Positions 46,401 through 55,572 of a DNA stretch of 64,000 nucleotides are shown here, piece by piece (position 1 is the stretch's first letter; each line of letters starts with the position of its first letter). Location: positions 1 to 64,000 of the forward strand of contig JASAOL010000603.1 of assembly GCA_030849045.1 (NCBI GenBank), given 5' to 3'. The stretch is from Wallacemonas rigidus (Eukaryota > Euglenozoa > Kinetoplastea > Trypanosomatida > Trypanosomatidae). The notes below the pieces were generated by a model, which searched no databases, had not been told where the DNA came from, and saw nothing but the letters and a program-made list of their open reading frames with translations. Both the position numbers and the translations under genes were made by a program.

Positions 46401-49400
46401 TGACAGCGAACCTGGCTGTCCTCGGTATCAGCCCCAGCGCGCATCGGCAGCTCCTCGCGCTGCATCGCACTCTGCAGACGGCGCAGGACACCCAACCACA
46501 GTCGAGCGATGCGCCACGACTGCTGCTAGAGATTCGGGCGATGCAGCGGATGCTCGCACGTACACGCCAGTGGTGCCTACCTGTCCGGCGGCACGACTGC
46601 TCGCTTGCGCTGCACGCATCCAATGCTGCCATCCAGTCGATCCTCGCCACTCACCTGGTGAGTGTGATGACCACGCTCGCCGCACCGAGAAGGCCGCATG
46701 CTATGGGCACGTCTGGTGAAGCCGCGGCAGAGGCGAGGCCGAGTCGCAGCCACGAGGTCGCCACGTTGGATCAGCGCACAGTGCGTGCTGCCGTGCTCAT
46801 CGCCGCCACGCATCTTGTTGCGACGGCCGATGCGCACTTCTCCGTATCGGTCGAGTCCCAGGCCATGCGAGAAGTGCGGGTGCGCTGGCTCGGTACCTCG
46901 CTGGGCTCCATCGCACACGCACTCTCAGGATGGCTTGACGATGATGGCGAGTGCGGCGATGGCGAGGTCAGCACAGACCTCGAAGACGCCTTGTGTGCCG
47001 CGCTGCCTTCGCTGTCAGCGTCGATGTCAGGCACTCCTGATGTTATAGTGCGTGCGGGTGTGGCCCTGGCGATGCTCTGTGAAGTGGCGGCGGTCACCTG
47101 TACCGCGACCACAGCGCACACACTCTCACCCGTGCTGTACAGCAGCCTATGGCGTGCCGTTGAAGGCTGTGCGCAACGGTGGCGAGAACGTGTGTCGCCA
47201 TCTGAGCCGCCTCGCACGCGCTGCACGCACGCGCGCACGAAGCTTACCGGGGGCGGTCATCCCCACCAGCGACTGCGACAGGCACACACCGCGTTCCTTC
47301 ACGCTCAGCTCGCGGACATCGCGTGCATTATGGCGGTCGTGTTTCGTGTCCCGACAGACGATGGCGCGATGCTGCAGCAGCGCTTCCTCAGTGGGCTGGA
47401 GCGTGTCGTCGATCTCCTTGATTTCGACGGCGTCCACGCCATTGTACACACGCTCTTCTCCACAGAGACACCAGCGGTGGTCGCGACCGTGGTGTCGACA
47501 TCACCACTGAGGGCACAGGTGGCACGCGTGCTCAGCAACGCCATCGCCTCCTCGCGTCACCCCCGCACGACGCCGGGCACCGTCGCCGAATCGCTGGCAG
47601 TCATCGACGCTCTAACCGCATGCCCCACGACCGCTGCCGAGCGTACCGCCTCCATCATCCCAGCTGAGCTCGAGGCCACGTACAAACACCTCGTTGTACA
47701 TCTCACTGTCATGTTGGAGCCGCAGCCGGTTCAAGGACAAGACACGCCGCCCCTGCTGAACGCCGAGCTCGACCTACAGAGCGCTTGTACCCTCCTCCGT
47801 CTGTGTACACGCCAGCTTCAGAGTGCGTTGGTGATGCCGACTGAGGTGTCGGCAGGGTCGCCATCGTTTCTTGCTTCTCAGCGTCTCTCACTGATCGTTT
47901 CACACGCCGTCGTTCGCGCTGTGCAGACACGGTTGACGACTGCCCCCACCGCGGCAATCGCAGGTGCGTCCGCGCCAATGACAGTCGACGAGCTGTGTGC
48001 GGTGGTGCGCGCGTTTGCGGAGCTCTCCGGGGACCTGCAGGCATCGCGCGACGCTGTCCTGGGTGCTGCCATCGGGCCTCTTCTTCGCGTGGTTCCCTCC
48101 TTGTCTCCCGCGCAGCTCGTGGGCGTCATGGAGTCGTACGCCCGTGCAGACGTCGCGCACGAAGCACTGTGGATGATCCTGATGGCCCGCCTCTCGGCGC
48201 TGGAGACGCGGTTGTCGCTGACACTGAGTGTGCGCCTTGTGCATCTCGCAATCGGCGCGGCACCGTTCACGCACACGGCGCCCGGCGTGCGCACAGCCTG
48301 CCGTGCTGCCGTCTACCCCATCTTTGAGAAACAGGTCCATCAACTGCTGCAGAGTGACCCACACAGCTTGACGAACGGCTCTCTCATCGCTGACGACGTT
48401 CTTGAGTGTCTGCTTGCGTGTTTCGCGACAGAGGCCGTCAGTGTAGCGGTGCTGGAGAGTCTGGCCGCGCACCCCGAACGTCTGTCGGTTCACACGATGA
48501 AGGCGGCACTGTCCCTCGCCGCCGCCGCCGCACGTCCACGACACGAAGACGAGCGCGGAGACCGCAGCAGAGATGGAACGGGCGTTGGTGTCTCATCGCA
48601 CTCAGCCCGCTCCGGCACCGTCGACGCACTCACGCAACGGTGTTTCGACGCGCTCATGCCATCTTGTGGACCACACGACCTCGCCGCACTTGGCCGAGGG
48701 CTGCTCGCGTGTCAGGTGGGCGGCGGGGCCATTATCGCAGCGATGCGTAGCCGCTTCAGCGCGCTCGTGCAGGCCGAGCGGGAAATGGAAGAACAGCAGA
48801 GGAGGGCGTCTGCTGCCGCCGCAAGGACCGCGTCCAACAGGAAGACGCGGGAAGGAGCGAAGCACGTGCCGGGCCGGGGAACACGCGGTGCCGTGAGCGC
48901 CGCCGTTTGCGATTCGCCGTCCTCCCCGTCTTTGACGCCCGGCTGGTGCATCGACGGCTCCGCGCTGGCGGCGTTGGCTGACGTGGTGGTGGCACTGGGG
49001 GTAGGTGCGGAGGATGCGGTGCTAGTGGAACTCTTCACCGCAGAAATATCACGGCTCACTCTCCCTCGCCACGGTGCGTCGGCATCCGGCACTTGTGCGT
49101 GTGTGGCCCCGCCCCCACTCACAGGTAAGCAGATCTGCTCGTTGTTACGTCTTTGCCGTACCTGCTGCACGGGGCGTCTTCTGCCACAAGTGATCCCGGC
49201 GGTAGACGGTCTGCTCAATTGCTTTGAGAGCCGATGGGAGGCGAGTACAACGCGCGACGCGAGTGCGGCGTTCGTTGAGGACATCACCGCCTGGGATTAC
49301 GAAGTCGCTCTCAGTACGTGTCTGATCCTGGCCAGCACACCCAAGGCACATCAAGGGCTGGTGGGGCGCGTCGCCGAGGCACTACACACACCTCTCACGG

Positions 49401-49660
49401 GCACTGCGGTAGGCACACATCAACGGAGCGCGGCTTGGCCATCCGATCTGCAGCTTGTCGCGCAGCTCCTCTCCGCGCTTGCCCAGCTCGATGTGAGTGA
49501 GGCCCGACGCATGCCCATTGTGGCCGACTTGTGCGGCATTCTCTACACACAGCGGCGTCAACTCCTTCGGCGTCCCCAAACTCTGCAGACAACACAGCAC
49601 GCGATGTATCTACTCGGCGCCGAGATGCACACACAACTCTACGCGTTGGTTACTGTGTAA
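43433..49660 (+). CDS. 2075-residue helical protein of unknown function, possibly mitochondrial
   Basis: I do not recognise this protein. It begins MRALPPEHIARVVLPKASVVRTLAGMRH and stays Arg/Val/Ala-rich with only one acidic residue in the first ~40 positions, which fits a mitochondrial presequence. The rest is Ala/Leu-rich and apparently all-helical, broken by Ser/Thr/Pro/Arg linkers. In the C-terminal third, short helix pairs recur: MTVDELCAVVRAFAELSGDL, LSPAQLVGVMESYARADVAH, LIADDVLECLLACFATEAVS and CGPHDLAALGRGLLACQVGG. They are spaced like the helical repeats of RAP/FASTK or octotricopeptide proteins that bind organellar RNA. No C-terminal RAP domain is evident. I infer a mitochondrial RNA-related role at low confidence. 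A helical scaffold is the alternative. The ATG at 43433 follows the AG at 43408-43409; later in-frame ATGs exist. Confidence 0.85.
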   Translation: MRALPPEHIARVVLPKASVVRTLAGMRHITSTRCPQVRLGSRVCLGAQNCGAIAFDVRFTATMCAVHRRASPSSSATRTKTPSKVNPATLNLDVWRLAEEWAVLRYDQSENRGQCAATREASAYTSPRITARCEKTIDAIIPARPDEYVETARRNVSGGAVDVDSAVQWLAAQHLSACLDAAAIAELVEVAHGSAAVYPQLHALFLASTSERRVDGVRTEAIRTWAKTNDNAILARMCVLVNLLDAYRRWANQHAPADEVESDLLRALAQMRHARGGDTTRGVRRANVLSYRSCVCDTMNRLWTPLLSLGHSYWRALIAQPVRIGTHASQAPQKPQQRRQAQRAMKLSSTVEVFMSTLLEPVLSEANVPTTGRSAHTAAPADAAMSCGESLSGAFLFSVGTQLAEVLRTLPSPALRAAQGSPSPFPARRTNTQKSQRDDVMAALSLVEKYTAQCAGVLQQAGSAAGRRAEKDAARSVLVAYVALVLDLRYWLTAFDGLLPSVWCDGVESGTARVLERVFGAVEHDPDLFPALCERHLLVRVEALQQDGPRAHSRSLYALTSHALLGAARVFYVRHRARAKRFVNETWAADPYLGRVVPQSLGPFGSASLAPTAATTGDADVKERAAADLLHGVVPLCACLMAAGLAAETVVSSGLCVSLSVIEAIDLEHVYGLFHAPRTPGAQLAHTPAQTPSRLRTLIEQGTTQALEACDVAVRRMVVTPTQLMQERQRDGLGAHNLSTTGATADDARAFPPRLRPGIVRGGALLHEHNEGSGGGGVAGAHVQFSASGAIPYERVREQVECTLYIGLRALVQAVARGDKNAAMAVVVRLIALLNFYGAQDSFLLQVELLSLIRSGVAHALASFGQCRRDAQKETVRWQRVGWRAQAPHTVASLEEAETWCTYLRATTPAIEGALQVIVSFFMPRLLDTVARAERRPSTRSTSALSTSSSVSRRPPNRSQNSHSTALDNGVVDLADAVVVAQHLAALWHLTANLAVLGISPSAHRQLLALHRTLQTAQDTQPQSSDAPRLLLEIRAMQRMLARTRQWCLPVRRHDCSLALHASNAAIQSILATHLVSVMTTLAAPRRPHAMGTSGEAAAEARPSRSHEVATLDQRTVRAAVLIAATHLVATADAHFSVSVESQAMREVRVRWLGTSLGSIAHALSGWLDDDGECGDGEVSTDLEDALCAALPSLSASMSGTPDVIVRAGVALAMLCEVAAVTCTATTAHTLSPVLYSSLWRAVEGCAQRWRERVSPSEPPRTRCTHARTKLTGGGHPHQRLRQAHTAFLHAQLADIACIMAVVFRVPTDDGAMLQQRFLSGLERVVDLLDFDGVHAIVHTLFSTETPAVVATVVSTSPLRAQVARVLSNAIASSRHPRTTPGTVAESLAVIDALTACPTTAAERTASIIPAELEATYKHLVVHLTVMLEPQPVQGQDTPPLLNAELDLQSACTLLRLCTRQLQSALVMPTEVSAGSPSFLASQRLSLIVSHAVVRAVQTRLTTAPTAAIAGASAPMTVDELCAVVRAFAELSGDLQASRDAVLGAAIGPLLRVVPSLSPAQLVGVMESYARADVAHEALWMILMARLSALETRLSLTLSVRLVHLAIGAAPFTHTAPGVRTACRAAVYPIFEKQVHQLLQSDPHSLTNGSLIADDVLECLLACFATEAVSVAVLESLAAHPERLSVHTMKAALSLAAAAARPRHEDERGDRSRDGTGVGVSSHSARSGTVDALTQRCFDALMPSCGPHDLAALGRGLLACQVGGGAIIAAMRSRFSALVQAEREMEEQQRRASAAAARTASNRKTREGAKHVPGRGTRGAVSAAVCDSPSSPSLTPGWCIDGSALAALADVVVALGVGAEDAVLVELFTAEISRLTLPRHGASASGTCACVAPPPLTGKQICSLLRLCRTCCTGRLLPQVIPAVDGLLNCFESRWEASTTRDASAAFVEDITAWDYEVALSTCLILASTPKAHQGLVGRVAEALHTPLTGTAVGTHQRSAAWPSDLQLVAQLLSALAQLDVSEARRMPIVADLCGILYTQRRQLLRRPQTLQTTQHAMYLLGAEMHTQLYALVTV

Positions 49661-50425
49661 AGACAAAGAGAGAGAACATGAGCCCTTCCCCTCCCCGTCC
49701 TCCTTTCGCGGATCTGCACGCCATCACGTACGACTTGTATTTTTTATACAGTGGTTTATTTATTTATTTATTTTTTTCTTTGTAGACTACCTTTCGTGGT
49801 CACCTGGATCACACTCTTCACAGTGGAAGTAGCACACGCAGAGAGAGAGAACGACATCTATGTGTATATATACATGTGCCGCTGACAGAAAACATGGCAA
49901 CAGTGAGCCAAGACGGCAGTGAACAGCGGTAGCAGTCAAACAACGAAGTCTTGAACTACGCGCTAACACCTCCAGGCGATTCACTCGCACGGCCCTCACT
50001 TGTGTTGTGCTTTGTAGACTAGTATAGATGGATGTGCTGGTAGGTGTCAAGGGGCTTACCGGCATTCCCGACCTTCACTCGCTCTCACGCACTCACCCCT
50101 TTTCCATCCACACCTCTGGCTTCTCTCTAAAGTGGTTTTGCTTTTCTTTTTGTTCTTTTTTTTTTCTTGTTTTGTTGTTGTTGTTTTTCCCTTCCCCATC
50201 TCACCGCGCGGCTCGTGAGGATATTATTGTCTCGATCCATAGAAGCACGCACGTGTTGAATCACACGTACGACATCGGCGTTGCGTGACGCGTTTTGATT
50301 TTATTGACGTCCTCCTCCGCTCTCTCGCTCTCTCTCATTGTCTTCCATACATCTTGTTGCACTATTTCGCCTACTATTATTGTTTTTTGGGGGAGTTTTC
50401 TCACTTGTCTATCAGCGGCTGTGTG
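49661..50425. other. Intergenic spacer upstream of leucine-rich-repeat gene
   Basis: 0.77 kb with a TTTA-type tract (about 49756-49775), T runs (50157-50190) and pyrimidine sequence up to the AG at 50414-50415. No gene seen. Confidence 0.65.
50414..50415 (+). promoter_or_regulatory. Candidate spliced-leader acceptor
   Basis: AG after TTTTCTCACTTGTCTATC, 11 bases before the ATG at 50426. It excludes a hydrophobic 47-codon extension that begins at a GTG. Confidence 0.55.
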
Positions 50426-53400
50426 ATGACAACGCCAACCCTCCGTGATCGTTTCAGTGCTTGGGTGGAGTCCGAGCTGCGCCGTCAAGGCGTGCCACAG
50501 ACGGACGCCTGGCGTGAGCGCGTTATGACGCACACACACCTCGCGAAGCCAACGGCCCCATCGGCTGGGTCGGCACCAAGCTCGCCGCTGTTTCCTAGCT
50601 TTGCGCTGCAAGTCGATTTGACTGACCTACACGTGACTGACGATGTCGCGGTGGCCGTCGTCGAGGCGCTCCTGCGTTTATATTCAACGTCGCAGACGGA
50701 GACTGGCACTGGCAGCAGTGAGGCGGCGCTACGTGGAGACTGGTCGGTGTGCTTCCGTAGGAATGATCTCACCGATGCGTCTGTGCCGCATCTGGTGCTG
50801 CTTGTGCAGTCCTGCCAGAGCCTGTCTCGTCTCGATCTGCGGGGTAATCTGTTCAGCGCGAGCAGCAAGGCGGATATGTTGAGCGCGATGAGCGGCACGC
50901 CGTGCGATGTCGTGTTAGACAACGGCCCTGTCGCGCAGAGTACACACAGCAGCAGCGATAGTCAAAAGACCCCCTCCCCGACCACAAAGAAAAAGGAAGG
51001 GGCCGATGCGCACACGGTCTCATCGCCGCCGCCACCGCCCGCACCCGAGGCAGTGGCAACGATACTGCCCACAGCAGTCACGGCGTCCGCCGTCCGCCGC
51101 GCGGGAGCCCTCACCTCGGTCGACAATCACCCGAAGAAGGGCGTCTCGCCGGAAGCGACGTCGTCGGTGGCGACCTCGCGTGTGAGCTACGCAAGCGGGA
51201 ATGCAGAGGCGCTGCGCCGTCGTCGCGAGGGCCTCTTTGGCAAGTCACGAGCGGCCTCGCCAGGCGCGACGAGTGCGGTACCGGCCGCCGCTGTTGCTGA
51301 TGTCGAGGCCACCAAACCGCCATCACGCACACCGGTCACAGAAGAGATTCCTCTGAGTCCTGTAGCCTCCGGTGGCGATTCGCAGAACCTCCGCACGGTC
51401 GATAAAGAAAACGAGCGGCACACCAGCCCCTCGTCTCATGGCTCTCAAGGCGTGGCTGAGGCTAGTCCTGTGACGCGCGGGCTTGTGTTCGCTTCGACGC
51501 CACCTCGCCCGCGTGTGCCACCGTCGTCGTCCAGCCCCTTCCACGACGACCCCAATCCATCTATTGCACAAGCGGAGCGAGCGGCCGATCTGCCTGGCAG
51601 AGAGCGTCGCCATGAGCCCTTCTACGGCGATGGACACGTCGACGCCGCGAACAACGGCGAAGACCGCAATGATCGTCTCGACCTCACGTCGAACTTGAAC
51701 CCAATCCTCGATAGTGTTCTCGATCTCGCCGGCACCGTCGCTAAGGACGGTCGCACACTGTGTGATCCCGATCTTTTTGGCGACGCAGAGTCCATCTGGG
51801 ACGTGCTCGCTGCGTACGAAGATGCAGTGGAGGAATCCACAATGATGATGGGTAGTGGTGAGGGTCAGAGCCACCAAAGCCTTGGTTCAGACACCACCTC
51901 CGCACGCCTGCCCGCTTCACTGCTCAGCAGTCGAGCCGCAGGCGGGGCCTTCACCGCGCTGACGGTGCTGAACTTATCGAAGAACAACTTGACAGAGCTG
52001 CGCGTGTTCCCTGTCACGCTTCTCCGCCTCGACGTGAGCTCGAATCAGCTCGTGCGGCTCTCCGGTCTGGAGCACTGCAAAATGCTCACAGTCTTAAACG
52101 CACGGCGTAATCAGCTGGCGGAGATTTCGGGCTTAGAGCGAAATATGTGTCTCGCTCACTTATTTCTTGGGCACAACCACATCGCCGTTGTCGAAGGTCT
52201 GGCACATCTGCTTCTCCTCGAGACCCTCGACCTCTCCTTCAACCAGCTCCGCACACAGGCCTCACTACGCGCGTTGTCGTTGACGTCAAGCCTGCGACAC
52301 CTGCTCATTCGCGGCAATCCGATCATGACAAAACTACAGAACGGCTTCAAGCCGGTCCTGCGTAACCTGTGCCCATCGCTGCTCGTCATTGACGATGTGA
52401 AACTAAGTACCTCCCGATTCTCTGATCATCAGCAGATGCTGCACAGCGCGCTACGACAGCCGGACTTGATCGCAGCGTCTACCGGCAGTCCACTCACCGC
52501 ACAGCGCTCCAGCTCGTCACGCGGCGGACGGGCGTTGTCGTCTGGAAAAACGGGTCAGACACTGTTGGCTACCAGCCACGCACCGCCGCCGTCGGCGCAC
52601 AACTCTGTGAACGGTGGACGTGGTGGCGGCACCACCGCGTCCGACAACGCGCTGCCTGATCGAAATGCCATGAATCTTCTTCATCTGCTCACACGCGGTG
52701 TGACGGCGCCGACGGGCTACGGCGACGGCACCAAGGTCGTGCAGACCGCGAACGCGATGAAGGGTCGTGCTGTGCGCCAGGCCGCCGACCAGAAGCGCCG
52801 CAAGGAGCGGGAGTTGACGGAAGGAGGAACCCAACTTCGTACGGCCATGATGAAAAAGCTGGCAGAAGCCTCGAAGGAGTATCTGGAAACAACACTTGTG
52901 GAGCGCATGACAGTCGCACAGCAACACCGGCAGACATCGGTCGTTGACGAGGCTGCCGCATCAGGCTCGTCGCCACCGGCGCGCGCGTCTCCTCGTGCTG
53001 AGCAAGGGGCGCTCTCTCCTGCAGCATCGCCTCTGCCATCAGAGCCACACACGGCTCAGGGGCTGCCATCCAGTCGCAATCCTTCCGTCGCCTCTCGACC
53101 GACGACCTCCGTCCCGCGCGCGGTGTCAAGTCGCCCCCAGCCACGCCGGCTCTCGAGTGCGTACGGGGCTGTTGCCGATCCCCTCGAGGAGAGTCCGCTG
53201 CCCGATGTCATGGGGTACACGTCGCTCCCACCGTCTGTGCGGCATGCCCTGACACCAAGCACGCCCGCTGCCGCCGAGCACGGCGCACCGCCACGACGCG
53301 CCTCCACGCGCAGTGCCGGTCGTGAGTCGACACGACGACCCACCGCTGCACCTGTCACACAATCGGACGGTGTTGAAGTGGTGCTCGCGCCGTACACGTG

Positions 53401-54619
53401 GCGACCGTCTGCCTCCACCAGGCATCACCACGATCCTGAAGTGGAGCCACGCAGCACGCGAAGTAGTCGCGCGCGTGCGCAGTCTGCTCAACAACGCCGA
53501 GACGCCTATACTGCCTTGGCCACGGCCGACGTCACACTCGATGCCATCTATGAGTGTCACGCCGATGGTGAAGTTGAGGATGGTCGCGCACTGCCACAGC
53601 AACACGCGCGTGGCCGCAGCAGCAGCCCGGCGGGTGGCTACGCGGCTCTTCACAGTCGCGCACCGGCAGACACATCGGAGGCGCCAGCTTGGAGGTCGCG
53701 TGACGCTTGGCACGGTGAATACGGTGACGGGGAGATGGACGATGAAATCGGTCTCTCGCCTATTCCCATGAGCTACAGCAGTCAACGTCGTGTGGCGGCC
53801 GCAGCCACACAGGCCGAGCCGCGCGCACACGCAGCACCGGCTCCACGGAGAGACACGGACCGTCGCAGCTCCCCCGCGCTGTGCCCCCCACCGCCCATGC
53901 TGTCTGCGCCGGCGGCAGCCGCACCCGCCTCGCACACGGGGCGCGCAGAGAGGTCGGCACGTCGTCAAACGAGCGCACTGGTCGGAACGACGAGGCGGAT
54001 TTCTCGGGAGGCGGCAGCGCCTGCACCTTCTCGCGCCTCTCATGACGATCCTGCGGGGCATGAGCCGGTTCGCATCGACGCTGCCCAAGCGCAGCGCGTA
54101 CACACGTGGTCGATGCAGCTCTCTCAAGACGTCCAGGCGGTGCAGATGACGCTCAAGACTGTGGTGAGCCTCCTGGAGACACAGCGGCAGAGCACCATGC
54201 CTATCGCCGAGCACAGTCATGAGTTACCCCGCACCTACCTCGAGGAGCGGCGCCGCTCTGTGAAGATCATCGAAGAAAGCGGTATGCTGGAGGATATCAC
54301 GGTACCGGCCGAAGTCGCGCTATACTACGGCTTCTCAAAGCGTGAGCTCGATGGTGGTGCCACGTCCGCGTCCGCGCCGCGGTCCCTTCCTCGCAGTAGC
54401 CACAGCCGCGGTGCGACACGCTCACAGGGCGAGCACGGCGCTGAGAAGCCGCTCCTGCAAGACTGGAGTCTCGAGGAAAGCGAGCGGGAGGCGGTGCTGC
54501 GTAACGTACGTGTGATGGGTGACGCCAAGACCTGTCTGCGGTATCTGCTTTTGTTAATGGGTGGCGGTAAGGAACGTCTGCTGCAGGCGTACGTCGATCA
54601 GATGAAGAGTATTCTCTGA
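50426..54619 (+). CDS. Leucine-rich-repeat (SDS22-type) cytoskeletal-type protein
   Basis: A 1397-residue protein. The N-terminus (about 45-155) has degenerate LRR-like helices and strands (LQVDLTDLHVTDDVAVAVV, SLSRLDLRGNLF). After a long disordered Ser/Pro/Ala stretch, a tight SDS22-type LRR array runs from about 511 to 660. Its units include LTVLNLSKNNLTEL, LLRLDVSSNQLVRL, LTVLNARRNQLAEI, LAHLFLGHNHIAVV and LETLDLSFNQLRT, closed by a cap (LRHLLIRGNPI, then LCPSLLVIDD). Residues ~660-1240 are again mostly disordered. Near 1235-1265 a helical QLSQDVQAVQMTLKTVVSLL segment could be a coiled coil, and the last ~50 residues are globular-helical (LRNVRVMGDAKTCLRYLLLL). This layout recalls LRR proteins of basal bodies, centrosomes and flagella (for example CEP97-like); the assignment is inference. 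The start is set by the acceptor at 50414-50415. Confidence 0.9.
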   Translation: MTTPTLRDRFSAWVESELRRQGVPQTDAWRERVMTHTHLAKPTAPSAGSAPSSPLFPSFALQVDLTDLHVTDDVAVAVVEALLRLYSTSQTETGTGSSEAALRGDWSVCFRRNDLTDASVPHLVLLVQSCQSLSRLDLRGNLFSASSKADMLSAMSGTPCDVVLDNGPVAQSTHSSSDSQKTPSPTTKKKEGADAHTVSSPPPPPAPEAVATILPTAVTASAVRRAGALTSVDNHPKKGVSPEATSSVATSRVSYASGNAEALRRRREGLFGKSRAASPGATSAVPAAAVADVEATKPPSRTPVTEEIPLSPVASGGDSQNLRTVDKENERHTSPSSHGSQGVAEASPVTRGLVFASTPPRPRVPPSSSSPFHDDPNPSIAQAERAADLPGRERRHEPFYGDGHVDAANNGEDRNDRLDLTSNLNPILDSVLDLAGTVAKDGRTLCDPDLFGDAESIWDVLAAYEDAVEESTMMMGSGEGQSHQSLGSDTTSARLPASLLSSRAAGGAFTALTVLNLSKNNLTELRVFPVTLLRLDVSSNQLVRLSGLEHCKMLTVLNARRNQLAEISGLERNMCLAHLFLGHNHIAVVEGLAHLLLLETLDLSFNQLRTQASLRALSLTSSLRHLLIRGNPIMTKLQNGFKPVLRNLCPSLLVIDDVKLSTSRFSDHQQMLHSALRQPDLIAASTGSPLTAQRSSSSRGGRALSSGKTGQTLLATSHAPPPSAHNSVNGGRGGGTTASDNALPDRNAMNLLHLLTRGVTAPTGYGDGTKVVQTANAMKGRAVRQAADQKRRKERELTEGGTQLRTAMMKKLAEASKEYLETTLVERMTVAQQHRQTSVVDEAAASGSSPPARASPRAEQGALSPAASPLPSEPHTAQGLPSSRNPSVASRPTTSVPRAVSSRPQPRRLSSAYGAVADPLEESPLPDVMGYTSLPPSVRHALTPSTPAAAEHGAPPRRASTRSAGRESTRRPTAAPVTQSDGVEVVLAPYTWRPSASTRHHHDPEVEPRSTRSSRARAQSAQQRRDAYTALATADVTLDAIYECHADGEVEDGRALPQQHARGRSSSPAGGYAALHSRAPADTSEAPAWRSRDAWHGEYGDGEMDDEIGLSPIPMSYSSQRRVAAAATQAEPRAHAAPAPRRDTDRRSSPALCPPPPMLSAPAAAAPASHTGRAERSARRQTSALVGTTRRISREAAAPAPSRASHDDPAGHEPVRIDAAQAQRVHTWSMQLSQDVQAVQMTLKTVVSLLETQRQSTMPIAEHSHELPRTYLEERRRSVKIIEESGMLEDITVPAEVALYYGFSKRELDGGATSASAPRSLPRSSHSRGATRSQGEHGAEKPLLQDWSLEESEREAVLRNVRVMGDAKTCLRYLLLLMGGGKERLLQAYVDQMKSIL

Positions 54620-55572
54620 TATCGAGCGTGTACGCCACGGGGAGTCATGTACGGTTAATCGATGAGCACAGGCTGTCTGTCTGTGTAAAGACAACTTTGT
54701 TTTTTTTTTTGTTTTAGACCTTAGAATGATAGACGAACAGAGGTGCTGCCATGGAAACAAGCATGAACCTTTTCTTCTCACACTCACTTTTGTGTTTCGT
54801 CACTGGCGCGATCGAGTGAGTGTGTTATGGTTAGAAGTAAAACAAAAAGAGACAAAAGACATATCATTAGACATTATTTTTTTCTGTGGTTATTGTTGTT
54901 GTGACCCGCACTTACAGCTGCACTAGACGCATTGACAGCAACAAGAGGTGCGCACGCGGCTGATTGTCCGCAGCTCTAAGGCGTAGCGGATTCCAGCTTC
55001 TAGATGACACACAGACACACACACACACACATCGCACGAGTCGATCTGTGCGAGTGAGGTGCAATCACAACCGTTTTCTTGATTCGTTTGAAGTGGAGGC
55101 CAGTCACAGCACTCACTCACCGTCGCTGTGGGAGATACAAAGGGACGCCAGGACAGACCCGCCCGCAGATGCTTCTTCTGCGCCTTTCCTCCGCTCACGT
55201 GGCTCACATGGCCGGATCGGGGGAGGGTGCCAACGTGATATGTTTCGTCAAGTTATGCGTCATGTATGTCCTCTTCACCTCTCTGTTGACCCCCCCCCCC
55301 CTCGCAATCCCTCTCTCTCTCTCTCTTGCTGTTTTCTTATTCTCAGGTCAAGAAAACACGCACACACGACTAGCCCGTCAGAGATTTATTTGGGGGAAAA
55401 AGGAGAAGCCTCACGTAAGGGGAGTGAGGATAAAGACTCTTACGCAGCACCTCGTTTCAGAGAAGAGTAAGCACAGAACACGACAGGTTAAGGAGTCTCT
55501 CTGGTCAAGTGCAGAAATCGCAGAACACTTCGCTCTCTATTCTTTTTCTCTCCCCTAGGTCGTGTCACTTGA
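54620..55572. other. Intergenic spacer upstream of 1418-residue protein gene
   Basis: Carries a T run (about 54700-54709), a CA repeat (about 55013-55031), a C12 run (55290-55301), a CT-rich stretch after it, and the strong acceptor at 55557-55558. No gene. Confidence 0.65.
55557..55558 (+). promoter_or_regulatory. Strong candidate spliced-leader acceptor
   Basis: A nearly pure pyrimidine tract (about 55532-55556) ends in TAG with AG here, 14 bases before the ATG at 55573. It is the clearest acceptor in the window. Confidence 0.7.
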
